From SIG299 sp964544055 (GTDB taxonomy: Bacteria; Bacillota; Clostridia; Lachnospirales; Lachnospiraceae): a DNA stretch of 64,000 nt. Under the pieces are notes generated by a model. The model had not been told where the DNA came from, searched no databases, and saw only the letters and a program-made list of their open reading frames with translations. Numbering within the stretch: the stretch's first letter is position 1; every line of letters starts with the position of its first letter. A program made the translations under genes and the position numbers. The stretch covers positions 138,630 to 202,629 of the forward strand of contig CAZJAA010000001.1 of assembly GCA_964544055.1 (NCBI GenBank), read 5' to 3'. This document shows positions 35,058-43,943 of the stretch, in pieces.

Positions 35058-36671
35058 TTATACATCAGCGTCAAGTTCAAACCAGAATTCCACCCCATTG
35101 GAATGATTTATCACGCCAAACGGTTTATTATGGGAATCCATAATTGCCTTTACAATAGAAAGACCAATGCCATTTCCTCCGTATTCCCTTGTTCTTGCCT
35201 TATCTACCTTATAAAATTTTATCCAGATTTTTTCCAGTTCTTCTTCCGGAATAGGATCCCCGGTATTAAAGAAAGAAACCCTTACCGTCTTTTCTTCTTT
35301 CTGCAGTTGTACATCTACTACCTTTTCATATTTGGCATAATGAATGGCATTTGTCAGATAGTTTGTTACTACCTCTTCTATCATGTATTCGTCCGCCCAG
35401 ACATCGATTGGTGCATTTGCCTGAAACTGTACAATTATCTCGTTTTGTTTTGCCATAATATCGGAAGAATCCAGCACTGAACGTATCAGAGCTGTAATGT
35501 CAAAACGTTCCAGCTCCACAATTTGATTGCCGAATTCAATCTGGTTTAAGGTAAGAAGCTTCTTTACCATTTTATTCATTTTGGATGCCTCATCAATAAT
35601 CACATCACAATAAAATTCTCTGTTTTCCTCGTCCTCAGAAATATTGTCTTTTAACCCTTCTGCATATCCTTGAATTAAGGCAATCGGTGTTTTTAACTCA
35701 TGCGTCACATTCGATAAAAATTCTTTCCGCATTTCATCCACAGCCACTTTTTCTTCAATATCCGTCTGTAACTGGTTATTTGCACTCTTCAAATCTGAAA
35801 TTGTATCCTCCAGCCTTTCCGACAAAAGGTTAATGCTCTTTCCCAGTTCCCCGATTTCATCATTTCTTTCCACCTTATACTTTACATTAAAATCCAGATT
35901 ACTCATTCGTCTGGCAATGGCAGAAAGCTCCTCTACCGGACGGACAAAAGAATTGGTTGCAAAAAACACAACGACAGAAACTAAAATGGCAACAGCAATT
36001 CCGGCATAGGTCAAAAATGTATTTGCAATGTCCACGTTTGCCTGCAAGCTTTCCAAACTGGTTCGAATCAGAATGTATAAATCACTTTTCTCATCATTCC
36101 AGACCAATTCAATGGAATTACTCTTTGTCCGGATATCATAACTGGTGTATAAGTCATACGTATCATTGACTCGCTTGATTTTTGTGTAAGTATTGTACTC
36201 TGCCTTATGTCCCGGAAAAAAATTGGGCAGTATCCGATCCAACATATAAAATTTGGTATCTGGACTGCTGCTTGTGGATGTAAAATAAACCGCACTGGAA
36301 TTTTGAGCAAGCAGAATGGAAACATCATTCCGGACAGCCAGAATATCTAAATCCAATTTCTGCAAATCCGTAAGTATCAGACCGGCATTTTCTCCAAAAT
36401 AATTTCCGAACTCATCCACCAGAAAGCTATCCGATGCCTGAAGATTATCCTTTCCGGCGTTCTCGTTTTCTGCCTGCTTTATCACATCTTGTACTGATAA
36501 AAAGACCTTATCCAGCATATCCATTTTGCTATAGCGGTAATAATCTTCCAAAAAAGTTCTGTTAAGCACCCACGTTACGGCAATTGCACCGATTACAGCA
36601 GTAAGCATCAGCAGAACCATCTTAATTTTCCAAGAAATCCTCTTCTTCATTTTTTTCACCTTACGGCTCAA
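35058..36671 (-). CDS. Sensor histidine kinase
   Basis: A 537-residue membrane sensor kinase. Two membrane segments (about 16-37 and 222-243) enclose an extracellular sensor of about 180 residues with no recognised fold. A HAMP linker follows (SFVRPVEELSAIARRMSNLDFNVKY), then a coiled coil, the HisKA box FLSNVTHELKTPIALIQGY (phosphorylated His near 322) and the ATPase domain with NYLTNAIHYAK (N box) and GGNGIGLSIVKAIMDSH (G2). It overlaps the end of its response regulator gene by 11 bases. The signal is unknown; the layout resembles VanS/PhoR-type kinases. Confidence 0.9.
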   Translation of the reverse strand: MSRKVKKMKKRISWKIKMVLLMLTAVIGAIAVTWVLNRTFLEDYYRYSKMDMLDKVFLSVQDVIKQAENENAGKDNLQASDSFLVDEFGNYFGENAGLILTDLQKLDLDILAVRNDVSILLAQNSSAVYFTSTSSSPDTKFYMLDRILPNFFPGHKAEYNTYTKIKRVNDTYDLYTSYDIRTKSNSIELVWNDEKSDLYILIRTSLESLQANVDIANTFLTYAGIAVAILVSVVVFFATNSFVRPVEELSAIARRMSNLDFNVKYKVERNDEIGELGKSINLLSERLEDTISDLKSANNQLQTDIEEKVAVDEMRKEFLSNVTHELKTPIALIQGYAEGLKDNISEDEENREFYCDVIIDEASKMNKMVKKLLTLNQIEFGNQIVELERFDITALIRSVLDSSDIMAKQNEIIVQFQANAPIDVWADEYMIEEVVTNYLTNAIHYAKYEKVVDVQLQKEEKTVRVSFFNTGDPIPEEELEKIWIKFYKVDKARTREYGGNGIGLSIVKAIMDSHNKPFGVINHSNGVEFWFELDADV

Positions 36672-37332
36672 ATTTATAGCCCATACCCCAGATTGTTTTT
36701 ATATAATCGCCCTTTTCACCCATTTTACTGCGAAGTTTTTTTACATGGGTGTCAATGGTTCTGGCATCGCCAAAATAATCATAGTTCCATACGTTATTTA
36801 ATATCTTTTCTCTGGATAATGCAACGCCTTTATTGGTAAGAAAATATTCCAGAAGCTCGAATTCCTTAACGCTCAAATCCACTGCTTTGCCATCAATTTT
36901 TACAGAATGGGCCGCTTTGTCAAGCACAATTCCGCCAATTTCCACTGCCTCTTCCTGGGAAGCATTGGTACGGCGTAAAATAGCTTCTACCCGTGCCACT
37001 AAAATTTTAGGCGAAAACGGTTTGGAAATATATTCATCCACACCAAGTTCAAAGCCAAGCAGTTCATCCCGTTCATCGCTTTTTGCCGTCAGCATAATAA
37101 TCGGAACCTGAGAATACTGCCTGATTTCCTTGCACACCTGCCATCCGTCCATTTTAGGCATCATTACGTCCAGAATAATCAGACTGATGTTTTTATCCGA
37201 AAAAAAAATATCGATTGCTTCTTCCCCATTTTCTGCTTCCACCACAAGATACCCACGCTTTGCCAGAAAATCATGCACCAGCTTACGCATTCTGCTTTCA
37301 TCATCCACCACTAAAATTTTAATCTGCTCCAT
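36661..37332 (-). CDS. OmpR-family response regulator
   Basis: A 223-residue two-component regulator. The receiver domain (about 4-118) has LVVDDESRMRKL, the phosphorylated Asp in LIILDVMMPKMDGW near 55, and KPFSPKILVARV. The C-terminal winged helix (about 130-222) has LDKAAHSVKIDGKAVDLSVKEFELLEYF and DTHVKKLRSKMG. It is translated just ahead of its kinase, so the two form one operon. The targets cannot be read from the sequence. Confidence 0.92.
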   Translation of the reverse strand: MEQIKILVVDDESRMRKLVHDFLAKRGYLVVEAENGEEAIDIFFSDKNISLIILDVMMPKMDGWQVCKEIRQYSQVPIIMLTAKSDERDELLGFELGVDEYISKPFSPKILVARVEAILRRTNASQEEAVEIGGIVLDKAAHSVKIDGKAVDLSVKEFELLEYFLTNKGVALSREKILNNVWNYDYFGDARTIDTHVKKLRSKMGEKGDYIKTIWGMGYKFEP

Positions 37333-37447
37333 CGGTCTTTCCTCATTTCACGCTGTTATTAAGTGACATTGCACCCCTGTTTTATCCGGATTATACCTCT
37401 GATTTATGATTTTTCTGTGTTCTTCCTATGTGAGAAATGTGAACACA

Positions 37448-38068
37448 TTACTTTCCCTCAGCAGTATCGTCTTCCTTTTCCCCAGCCTCTGTCTTCTCCC
37501 AGCCCGGCACCTCGATCCCCTGCTCTTCCAGCTGACGTACATAAGTGCGCAGATAATCCTCCTTTGCCTGCAGTTCTTCTGCCCAGGAAGCGTATTTATT
37601 CAATATCTGCTCTTCATAACGAACAGCTAACGGAGAACGTTTTCCTGTCAACACAATGACAAACATTCCAATAACAAGCACGGACAGAAAAAAACAGATG
37701 ATTTTCAATATGGTATTCTGTCTTTCGCTCCGTTCCAGAAGTGTTCGCTCCTTGCTGCGCCTTTGCACTTCTTTTCGCTTTTTCAATTTTTTAACTTCCG
37801 GAAGCAAAGGCACCGGACGAAGCTGTTCCTCTGTGAACATACCGGACGATTCCAGTTTTTCTCTGATTTCCTTTAGAAAATCTATTCCGATTACGGTTTC
37901 CATCATATTCCGGTCTAAAATACGGTTATACAGCTTCATCAGATGATTCATATTTCCAAAATCTGTTTTGGCACGCAGATATTCAATAGCTTCTGCTTCT
38001 TTTTTTGCCAGAATCAACTGCTTTTCATCATCAAAAGTATGCCCCCGAAAGGTAAAATTATTTTCCAT
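37448..38068 (-). CDS. Unknown single-pass membrane protein with coiled-coil character
   Basis: No family recognised. The 206-residue product starts MENNFTFRGHTFDDEKQLILAKKEAEAIEYL and is mainly charged and helical. There is a basic segment (KKLKKRKEVQRRSKERTLLERSERQ, about 92-116), one hydrophobic segment (about 120-143) and an acidic helical tail of about 60 residues. This fits a bitopic membrane protein with a long cytoplasmic N-terminus. It ends 115 bases before the two-component operon and follows the phosphatase gene by 26 bases. It may belong to the hydrogenase/phosphatase transcript, but nothing in its sequence shows a role there. Confidence 0.7.
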   Translation of the reverse strand: MENNFTFRGHTFDDEKQLILAKKEAEAIEYLRAKTDFGNMNHLMKLYNRILDRNMMETVIGIDFLKEIREKLESSGMFTEEQLRPVPLLPEVKKLKKRKEVQRRSKERTLLERSERQNTILKIICFFLSVLVIGMFVIVLTGKRSPLAVRYEEQILNKYASWAEELQAKEDYLRTYVRQLEEQGIEVPGWEKTEAGEKEDDTAEGK

Positions 38069-38094
38069 CTGTCCGTCTTCCTGCCTTTTCTTTA

Positions 38095-39267
38095 TTAAAA
38101 ATAACTGACCTCAATCCGCTTGCCCATTTCTTTTAAGCATTTGGACAATTCTTCCACCAGATTCATCTTGATATTAAAATTGATTGGAAGCTCCGGATTC
38201 TGGTGTGCCGGATTGATTGCACGCCCTACATAAAAATTAATGTCTGTAGCCTCCTCAAATAAAAGCTGACAAATAAGTGATGCACCATCCCGCCTGAAAT
38301 TCCAATGCTCATACTGCACATTGTCTGTCAGATAGTCTCTGGCATACTCCACTACCCTGTTTATGGTGATTACACCCTCGGTAACTAAATCGACCCCTTT
38401 CAGGGAAGCCGTTGGCGGTATATCCGAACGTTCCGAGGTTAAATTTGGCACAACAGGCTTTCCCAGATACTCGGCTGCCAAAGTGGATGTTGTTCCCCCA
38501 CAGATAATGTGCTTTCCCTCTTTCGAAAAAAACAATGACATCATCCGGTTTACATCATCCGGATTCCACGGCGGACCAAACAGCAGGTTCATCGGAACCC
38601 GTCTGCGCACCTTGACTACACACGCAGTTGCATCATCTCCCGGCTGCTTTCCATACAGCTCATTGCAGGCATCCACCAGCATGGTTGCCATATTTTTTGC
38701 CGTGAGATTGGTTGGAGCCATTGCCTCCATAAAGGTAATGATATCTTCCCTTTTCCAGCCAAAATTATAGGACAGACCAATTCCCGCATGCGGGCAGCCG
38801 TCACTCATGGCAATAAAAATATCCCCCTCTAAAAGCCGTATCGTTGATTTAAAAATCTTTTTTTCATCCACGGTAACTTCTGTTTTCGGGTAATCGTAGT
38901 TCTGTCCGTCCCGAAGCAGAATCACCTGCGGATTATCATACTGAATCAGCTCTGCCGTTTCGTTATCAAGCACATGGATAATGGTAAACGTGGAATACGC
39001 AACCCCACGCACCGAACAGACCGGAAGTGTGGCGGCAATTGTAGCCACACATTCATCTACCGGAAGCCCTGCTGCCATCATGGTAGAAATGATTTTTGCC
39101 GTCAGCGTCGATAAAATGCTTGCCTTTACACCGCTGCCAAGACCATCCGCCAGAACAATCACGGTGGAATTTTCGTCCTGCTTTACCACATCTACATGGT
39201 CACCGCAAAGCTGCTCGCCCACATGATTTATACTTTTATAGCCGATATCTACACACAAATCATTCAT
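38095..39267 (-). CDS. SpoIIE-type PP2C phosphatase of the sensory hydrogenase locus
   Basis: A 390-residue soluble protein with an N-terminal SpoIIE/PP2C domain (about 1-225): VIVLADGLGSGVKASILSTLTAKIISTMM, and DIFIAMSDGCPHAGIG as the metal-binding strand. A C-terminal domain of about 165 residues (MNLLFGPPWNPDDVNRMMSLF) is typical of the phosphatases found beside group C sensory [FeFe]-hydrogenases in clostridia. It overlaps the hydrogenase gene upstream by 8 bases, which implies coupled translation. The likely role is output of a redox or H2 signal by protein dephosphorylation; the substrate is unknown. Confidence 0.85.
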   Translation of the reverse strand: MNDLCVDIGYKSINHVGEQLCGDHVDVVKQDENSTVIVLADGLGSGVKASILSTLTAKIISTMMAAGLPVDECVATIAATLPVCSVRGVAYSTFTIIHVLDNETAELIQYDNPQVILLRDGQNYDYPKTEVTVDEKKIFKSTIRLLEGDIFIAMSDGCPHAGIGLSYNFGWKREDIITFMEAMAPTNLTAKNMATMLVDACNELYGKQPGDDATACVVKVRRRVPMNLLFGPPWNPDDVNRMMSLFFSKEGKHIICGGTTSTLAAEYLGKPVVPNLTSERSDIPPTASLKGVDLVTEGVITINRVVEYARDYLTDNVQYEHWNFRRDGASLICQLLFEEATDINFYVGRAINPAHQNPELPINFNIKMNLVEELSKCLKEMGKRIEVSYF

Positions 39268-40939
39268 TCGAGATAGACTCCTTTAACTTTGTCAGGGCAA
39301 TCTTGGTTTCTGCTGCCGTTTCCCCCAGCAGGGAAGCAATTTCCTGAACAATGCGCATTTGCTTGTCCACAACCTTATCGGCAACCTCAATCGTCTGATT
39401 CGTAATACGTTCCTTCTTTTCCCGCTGTTTTTCCTCCGCTGTCACATCACGCATAATGCCAAGTAGCAGATGAGACTCCTTATCATATACCACGGACTGC
39501 TCCACATATCGCTTATACTCCGCAAGATAAGTCCGTTTATTATGAATATTTTTTTCACTGTCCAGAACCTCCAGAAAATCAGAAGGGTCTAAAATACGCA
39601 CCACGGATTCCCCAAGGATATCACCGGCAAAACGGATATTCAGTATACGCCCTGCTGCCTCGTTAATCTGCTGCACCTCTAAATTTTCATTCAGGACAAT
39701 CAGACCATTTGTTGTATTCTTTACGATTATGTCAGAAAAATTTTCTGCTTTTTCCTTCAAAAACGGCAGACACATTGAAATTTCTGCCTTTCCCTGACAG
39801 ATGGCAATTGCCTTTTCCCGGCAGGTGTTATACCCGCAGGAACCACAATTCAGCTCATCGGACGGCTTAAACTTGCCCATCTGCCGCAGTGCACTGCCAA
39901 TTTCACTCTCCGACGGATGCGGAACCCTCCGCTCAATCGGAAGAAAATGCTTTTTCAGCTTTCCCGCTTCCGGCTGTTCCACCACAAAATCCTTTTCTCC
40001 GGCATACTTGGCAATTGCAATATAATCCTTAATTGGAGCAGTCCGATGATATTTTTCCATGACCGGACCTCCTATACAACTGCCAACGCAAGCCGACATC
40101 TCCACAAAACACTTATGAATCTTTCCACTTTCGATGTCCTTTAAAGCATTCACGCAATTTTCCACGCCATCCAGTGCCATATACGTATAGCCGGAAACGT
40201 CCTGTGCCATTGTTTTTAAAACCCCTCCGGCAGTCGGAAAAAACCGTGCACGGCTGTTGGTTTCCAGCTCCTGCTCCAGTTCCAGCTCTATATTTTCTTT
40301 CTTCAGCCATTTCGATAAATCCTCAAAGGTAAGCACCGCATCCACAATACCCGCATAATATTCCGCTTCATCCTTTTTAGCCACACACGGACCAATAAAC
40401 ACCGTTTTCGCCTCCGGGAACCGCCGTTTGATATCCATGCAGTGCGCCTGCATCGGTGAAACCACATCCGCAAGGTACTTAAGTGCCCCCGGAAAATATT
40501 TCTGTATCAGCAGATTAATCGAATGGCAGCAGGAGGTTATGATAATATCCCTTTCCTCCTCCCGAAGCATTCTTTCGTATTCCATTTTAACCATGTTGGC
40601 ACCGATTGCCGTTTCCTCCGCATCCGCAAACCCAAGCTTCCGCAACGCTTTTCTCATGGACGAAATTCCTACGCCGTCATAATTTGCCACAAAAGACGGA
40701 GCCAGACTGACAAACACCTGACAGCCACTTTGTAAAAACATCCGCACCTTTTCCGTTTCATCCACAATCTGCTTTGCATTCTGCGGACAGACAACAAAAC
40801 ACTGACCGCATAAAATGCACTCATTTCCCGTAATGTGTGCCTGGTTTCCGGAAAACCGTATTGCCTTGACCGGACAGTGCCTGATACACTTATAACAGTT
40901 TTTGCAATTTGACTTTTTTAATGTCAGACAGTTTGGCAT
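39260..40939 (-). CDS. Sensory [FeFe]-hydrogenase-like protein with PAS domain
   Basis: A 559-residue iron-sulphur protein. Two 4Fe-4S ferredoxin motifs (CKNCYKCIRHC at 12-22 and CILCGQCFVVC at 41-51) lead into an Fe-only hydrogenase large domain (about 70-330). The H-cluster cysteines are all present: TSCC at 135-138, PC at 184-185, and ACVGSC with Cys284 and Cys288. A further CGSCGYNTC cluster (365-373) follows, then a PAS domain (about 400-500) and a short coiled coil. This is the order of the HydS-type group C sensory enzymes, not of bulk H2-producing hydrogenases; TSCCH and EMSACVGSC also differ from the catalytic consensus. It is encoded with a PP2C phosphatase and a 2Fe-2S protein. Confidence 0.88.
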   Translation of the reverse strand: MPNCLTLKKSNCKNCYKCIRHCPVKAIRFSGNQAHITGNECILCGQCFVVCPQNAKQIVDETEKVRMFLQSGCQVFVSLAPSFVANYDGVGISSMRKALRKLGFADAEETAIGANMVKMEYERMLREEERDIIITSCCHSINLLIQKYFPGALKYLADVVSPMQAHCMDIKRRFPEAKTVFIGPCVAKKDEAEYYAGIVDAVLTFEDLSKWLKKENIELELEQELETNSRARFFPTAGGVLKTMAQDVSGYTYMALDGVENCVNALKDIESGKIHKCFVEMSACVGSCIGGPVMEKYHRTAPIKDYIAIAKYAGEKDFVVEQPEAGKLKKHFLPIERRVPHPSESEIGSALRQMGKFKPSDELNCGSCGYNTCREKAIAICQGKAEISMCLPFLKEKAENFSDIIVKNTTNGLIVLNENLEVQQINEAAGRILNIRFAGDILGESVVRILDPSDFLEVLDSEKNIHNKRTYLAEYKRYVEQSVVYDKESHLLLGIMRDVTAEEKQREKKERITNQTIEVADKVVDKQMRIVQEIASLLGETAAETKIALTKLKESISNE

Positions 40940-41009
40940 CCCATGTACCTTCCTTCTAAAATGTACGTTTATCCCCTAACATTTTCCTTATTTCTACTGC
41001 AATATACTT

Positions 41010-41261
41010 TTATTTTTCCAGCATTCCAAGCACCTTTTCCTGCCAGAATGCCGGAAAACTCTCCTTTGTAATGCCTGCATAAATTTCTTCATCCACCTGA
41101 ATGGTTACCCCATCCCGGTTGCATTTTCCAAAACAAAAACTGCCAGCCAGCGTCACCTCATTTTCCAGATGATATTTTTTGACTGCATTCTGTAAAAGTT
41201 CTACCAGCTCCGGTGACCCCTTCAGATGGCACGAGCTGCCTACACATATTTTAATTACCAT
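41010..41261 (-). CDS. Thioredoxin-like 2Fe-2S ferredoxin (NuoE C-terminal type)
   Basis: An 83-residue protein with the four cysteines of the thioredoxin-like 2Fe-2S fold: CVGSSC near residues 6-11 and CFGKC near 43-47. It matches the C-terminal domain of NuoE/HydA-associated subunits and is regularly encoded next to sensory hydrogenases, where it may pass electrons. The gene lies 70 bases before the hydrogenase gene. Its ATG overlaps the last seven bases of a broken AAA ATPase gene, so the accessory remnants run directly into this operon. Confidence 0.88.
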   Translation of the reverse strand: MVIKICVGSSCHLKGSPELVELLQNAVKKYHLENEVTLAGSFCFGKCNRDGVTIQVDEEIYAGITKESFPAFWQEKVLGMLEK

Positions 41262-42190
41262 GACTTCTTTTCCCCATACATCATTTCAAATTCCTGCATA
41301 ATGGCATTATGTTCTAATTCAGATGCCGTGTTCTTCATTTCGTACTTCAACTCATTCGTTTTTTCCTCCTTATACAAAGAAATGAAACGAATATCCAGGT
41401 TGTCCGGATTCAGTTCCGGATAAACAGTTAACATATTAAATTCCTGTTGCATAAAATAGTCATGCGTCGTTACAAAAATCTGGACTCCCATTTTTGCCAA
41501 TGCAGCCAATGCCTGTATCACAGGGCGAACCATTCTTGGATTCATATTTGTTTCAGGTTCATCCCAAAATAAAATAGAATTTATTATCCTTCTGGACAAT
41601 CTGCCCTTTCATAATTTTCTCAAAGCTCTTTAATACTTCATTCTGCTCATTTGTATTTGGCCCTTCGATAATGGTCTTGCTAATAATTTTGCAAAATCAT
41701 AATACATTTCTTCAAAACCAATATGACATTCTTCATAAAGACTTGCAAAATGCTCAGTAGTAGTAATCATTTCTTTGGTAGGAATATAAATTACATCAAA
41801 TTTATTTTTCTGGTTGGCGCAACCATTGCTAATCTCTGCATGATTTTCCTGACGGTTACCGAATCCAATGGAAATTTTCTGGTTTTTATCCAAGGTAACA
41901 GAAAAATCCGTATGATTACTTCCCTGCTTTCTGCTTACCAATCTGCTAATTTTCATTTCATCCGGTCGGAATACTCCCTGCAGTTTTTCTACAAACACCT
42001 TTTCTTCCAGTTCTTTTGTTAAATCAGACATTTCCTTGCTGACAGGTTTTAAAATGGCATACATCACTTTTAACAAAGTTGTCTTACCTGTACTATTTTC
42101 ACCACAAATAATATTAATATCTTTTGACCACTCAATTTCAGCATCACTGAATAACATGAAATTTTCCAGCTTTAATGTTTTGATTTTCAT
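41255..42190 (-). pseudogene. Broken AAA family ATPase (OLD/RecF-like)
   Basis: The N-terminal part (42190-41630) reads MKIKTLKLENFMLFSDAEIEW and has the Walker A motif GENSTGKTTLL; such small SMC-like ATPases are common in defence and mobile loci. The frame is lost after ARPLSKG near 41670, but a shifted frame continues with PNTNEQNEVLKSFEKIMKGQIVQKDNKFYF. A second break near 41595 leads to the C-terminal part ILFWDEPETNMNPRM (Walker B) and VQIFVTTHDYFMQQEF. About 60 residues expected between the last two parts are missing. Hence at least one frameshift and one deletion. It ends inside the start of the 2Fe-2S gene. Confidence 0.85.
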
Positions 42191-42284
42191 ATAAGACCTG
42201 CCTTTACTCTATTTTCTACATATAATCTAAGCTAAAATAATTGTACCACAGGCTAAAATGTTCTGCAATCTATTTAAAAACAGA

Positions 42285-42617
42285 TTATTTTGATTTTATT
42301 TTTTTAGCATTAAATGCTTCCGCATCCGAAACAATAACTTCTTGTTCAATGAAATGCAAAATAACATTCAATACCTTTTCCATGAATACTACATCTTCTG
42401 CTGTATTTTCATTACGCCAATGCGTCTCATTGTTTCCAATAAGTCTGCAACTGGTACAAAATGTATTAATTTTGCTACTCTCAATATAATCCTTAATGCA
42501 ATTAGCTAATGATTTTTTTGCAATCTCATCTTCCTTATCAGGATTATTAAATAACGCAAAATCTTTAACCAAACACTCTAATGCCTTTCTCAATGCCATA
42601 CCATAAATATCATCCAA
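42285..42617 (-). pseudogene. Fragment resembling a DUF4145-type protein
   Basis: A 110-codon frame with no ATG at its head: it opens with TTG right after a TGA in the same frame. DIYGMALRKALECLVKDFALF, CIKDYIESSKIN and CRLIGNNETHWRN resemble the C-terminal half of DUF4145/RiLo-type accessory proteins that are often near restriction systems. The N-terminal half is missing and the fragment abuts the HsdS tail. It is read as a remnant; a short active protein from TTG is possible but less likely. Confidence 0.55.
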
Positions 42618-42730
42618 TCACACAAACATCTGCTGAAGCAGACCCTTTTTCAGTTCCTTCCACTTTTCAAGCTCCTGCTTTGCTGCTGTGATAGCATCAT
42701 CATAAGCATCGGCTCTGTGCTCTTGATAAC
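42618..42730 (-). pseudogene. C-terminal tail of a type I restriction specificity subunit (HsdS)
   Basis: In a frame different from the preceding HsdR piece, about 37 codons read DAITAAKQELEKWKELKKGLLQQMFV and then stop (TGA). ELKKGLLQQMF is the usual end of the C-terminal coiled coil of HsdS proteins. The conserved HsdR text stops at about 42728, so the HsdR-HsdS junction lies within a few bases of that point and everything between (rest of hsdR, hsdM, most of hsdS) has been lost. Confidence 0.6.
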
Positions 42731-43464
42731 CATGTACTTATCAATCATATCGGTGATTGCATCTTTTCTAAAGAACTCCGGTGTAAATTTTTCTAACGTA
42801 TTGATACGCTTATTCTGTTCATCCGTCCAGAAGAACACCAGACTTTTCAGAATCGGATTGTAAACACCATCTTCCATCTCATTCTCGTTGCAAAAATACT
42901 TTGTCTGTACGGAATTTGATATCACGAATAACTGTAAATACCGGAACAAGCCCTTAAACGAAAAATTACGATATCTGTTAATCTGATTGATTGCTTCATT
43001 AATCTCAACACTTGGGCGTTTCAGTTCTATTTGCACCAATGGTAAACCATTGATGAGGACAGTAACATCATATCTGTTCTTATACGAAACATCCTCTTTA
43101 TGATTTTTATCCATGGTAATCTGATGCGCCACCTGATAAATATTTTTATCTGTATCAAATGAAAAAAATTTCAAATATACAGTCTTACCATTATCTAAAA
43201 GTAACACATATTTATCTCTAAGAATTTTTGCAGATTCATATACACTCTTATTATCAACATGTATCATGATTCGACTAAACTCTGCATCAGAAAACTCTGC
43301 TACGCCCTTGGCTGCCACCAGCTTTTCAGCATTAAAAGTGGCAAGCTGCTTTCAAAGTTTGCCAGCACATCATCATAATTCTTTAAATCTACATAGTTAT
43401 AGCCAATGCTTTCCAATCTGTCTATAAATAATGTTTCCACATCATACTCTGAAATGTGTGACAT
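42728..43464 (-). pseudogene. hsdR: Truncated and frameshifted type I restriction subunit R (HsdR)
   Basis: The gene starts at ATG 43464 (site GGAAGG) as MSHISEYDVETLFIDRLESIGYNYVDLKNYDDVLANFES. A one-base loss near 43350 shifts the frame, which then continues as ATFNAEKLVAAKGVAEFSDAEFSRI. The HSDR_N nuclease domain follows, with YDVTVLINGLPLVQIELKR carrying the D...ExK catalytic residues. The text ends at DMIDKYMV, just where the helicase part should begin (usually YMVLRPYQ). No motor domain remains, so it cannot act as a type I enzyme. It overlaps the small ribbon-helix-helix gene by one base. Confidence 0.82.
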
Positions 43465-43613
43465 TACTTTCCTTCCCCCTTTTCGCTTTTCTTATCTGCT
43501 TCCATTACTCTATCCGTTATCCATTGTGATACATTACGTTTAGATGATTCTGCCAACATTTTTAATCTCTCTGCAATATCCTCATCTAGTGAAATATTAA
43601 TTCTTTTCTTCAT
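43464..43613 (-). CDS. Small ribbon-helix-helix protein upstream of the hsdR remnant
   Basis: A 49-residue frame: MKKRINISLDEDIAERLKML, then a basic helix and QWITDRVMEADKK. The pattern of a short beta strand (RINISL) followed by two helices fits the ribbon-helix-helix (CopG/Arc-like) DNA-binding fold, as in antitoxins and small regulators. It overlaps the hsdR start (TAATG), as if the two were translationally coupled. No toxin gene is next to it. It may have regulated the restriction operon. No strong ribosome site is seen before its ATG. Confidence 0.6.
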   Translation of the reverse strand: MKKRINISLDEDIAERLKMLAESSKRNVSQWITDRVMEADKKSEKGEGK

Positions 43614-43753
43614 ATGCGTCCTTCCTCTCTTATACACACGCTATACACATATCTTACACTTTTTTCATGCATGATTCAATAGATAAAAAAGAAAAATGCC
43701 ATAGAAATTCTACCTACAGCATTTTTATATCACAATATTATTTTTCCCGTTTC

Positions 43754-43915
43754 TTACAAACTCCAGAGTAAATTGCTCCGCATGGACAACTCTGTCTGCA
43801 TTTTCCTCTGCTTCTGCAGAACCATTTTGGGACGGAGCTTTCGTCTTTTTCTTTGCCTAATTGCAAATACAATCAAAAGCAATGCGATAAGCAATATCGG
43901 ATGATGATAACTCAC
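43754..43915 (-). CDS. Small single-pass membrane protein after the ABC exporter
   Basis: A 53-residue frame opening with GTG behind a strong AGGAGG site, 31 bases after the permease stop codon. The sequence (V/M)SYHHPILLIALLLIVFAIRQ gives one membrane segment (about residues 6-19). A very basic stretch (RQRKRRKLRPK) follows, then a helical tail. The positive-inside rule puts the tail in the cytoplasm. It may be a small accessory protein of the exporter operon. No family recognised. Confidence 0.5.
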   Translation of the reverse strand: MSYHHPILLIALLLIVFAIRQRKRRKLRPKMVLQKQRKMQTELSMRSNLLWSL

Positions 43916-43943
43916 TTTATCCTCCTGTAATTTAGCCCGTCTG

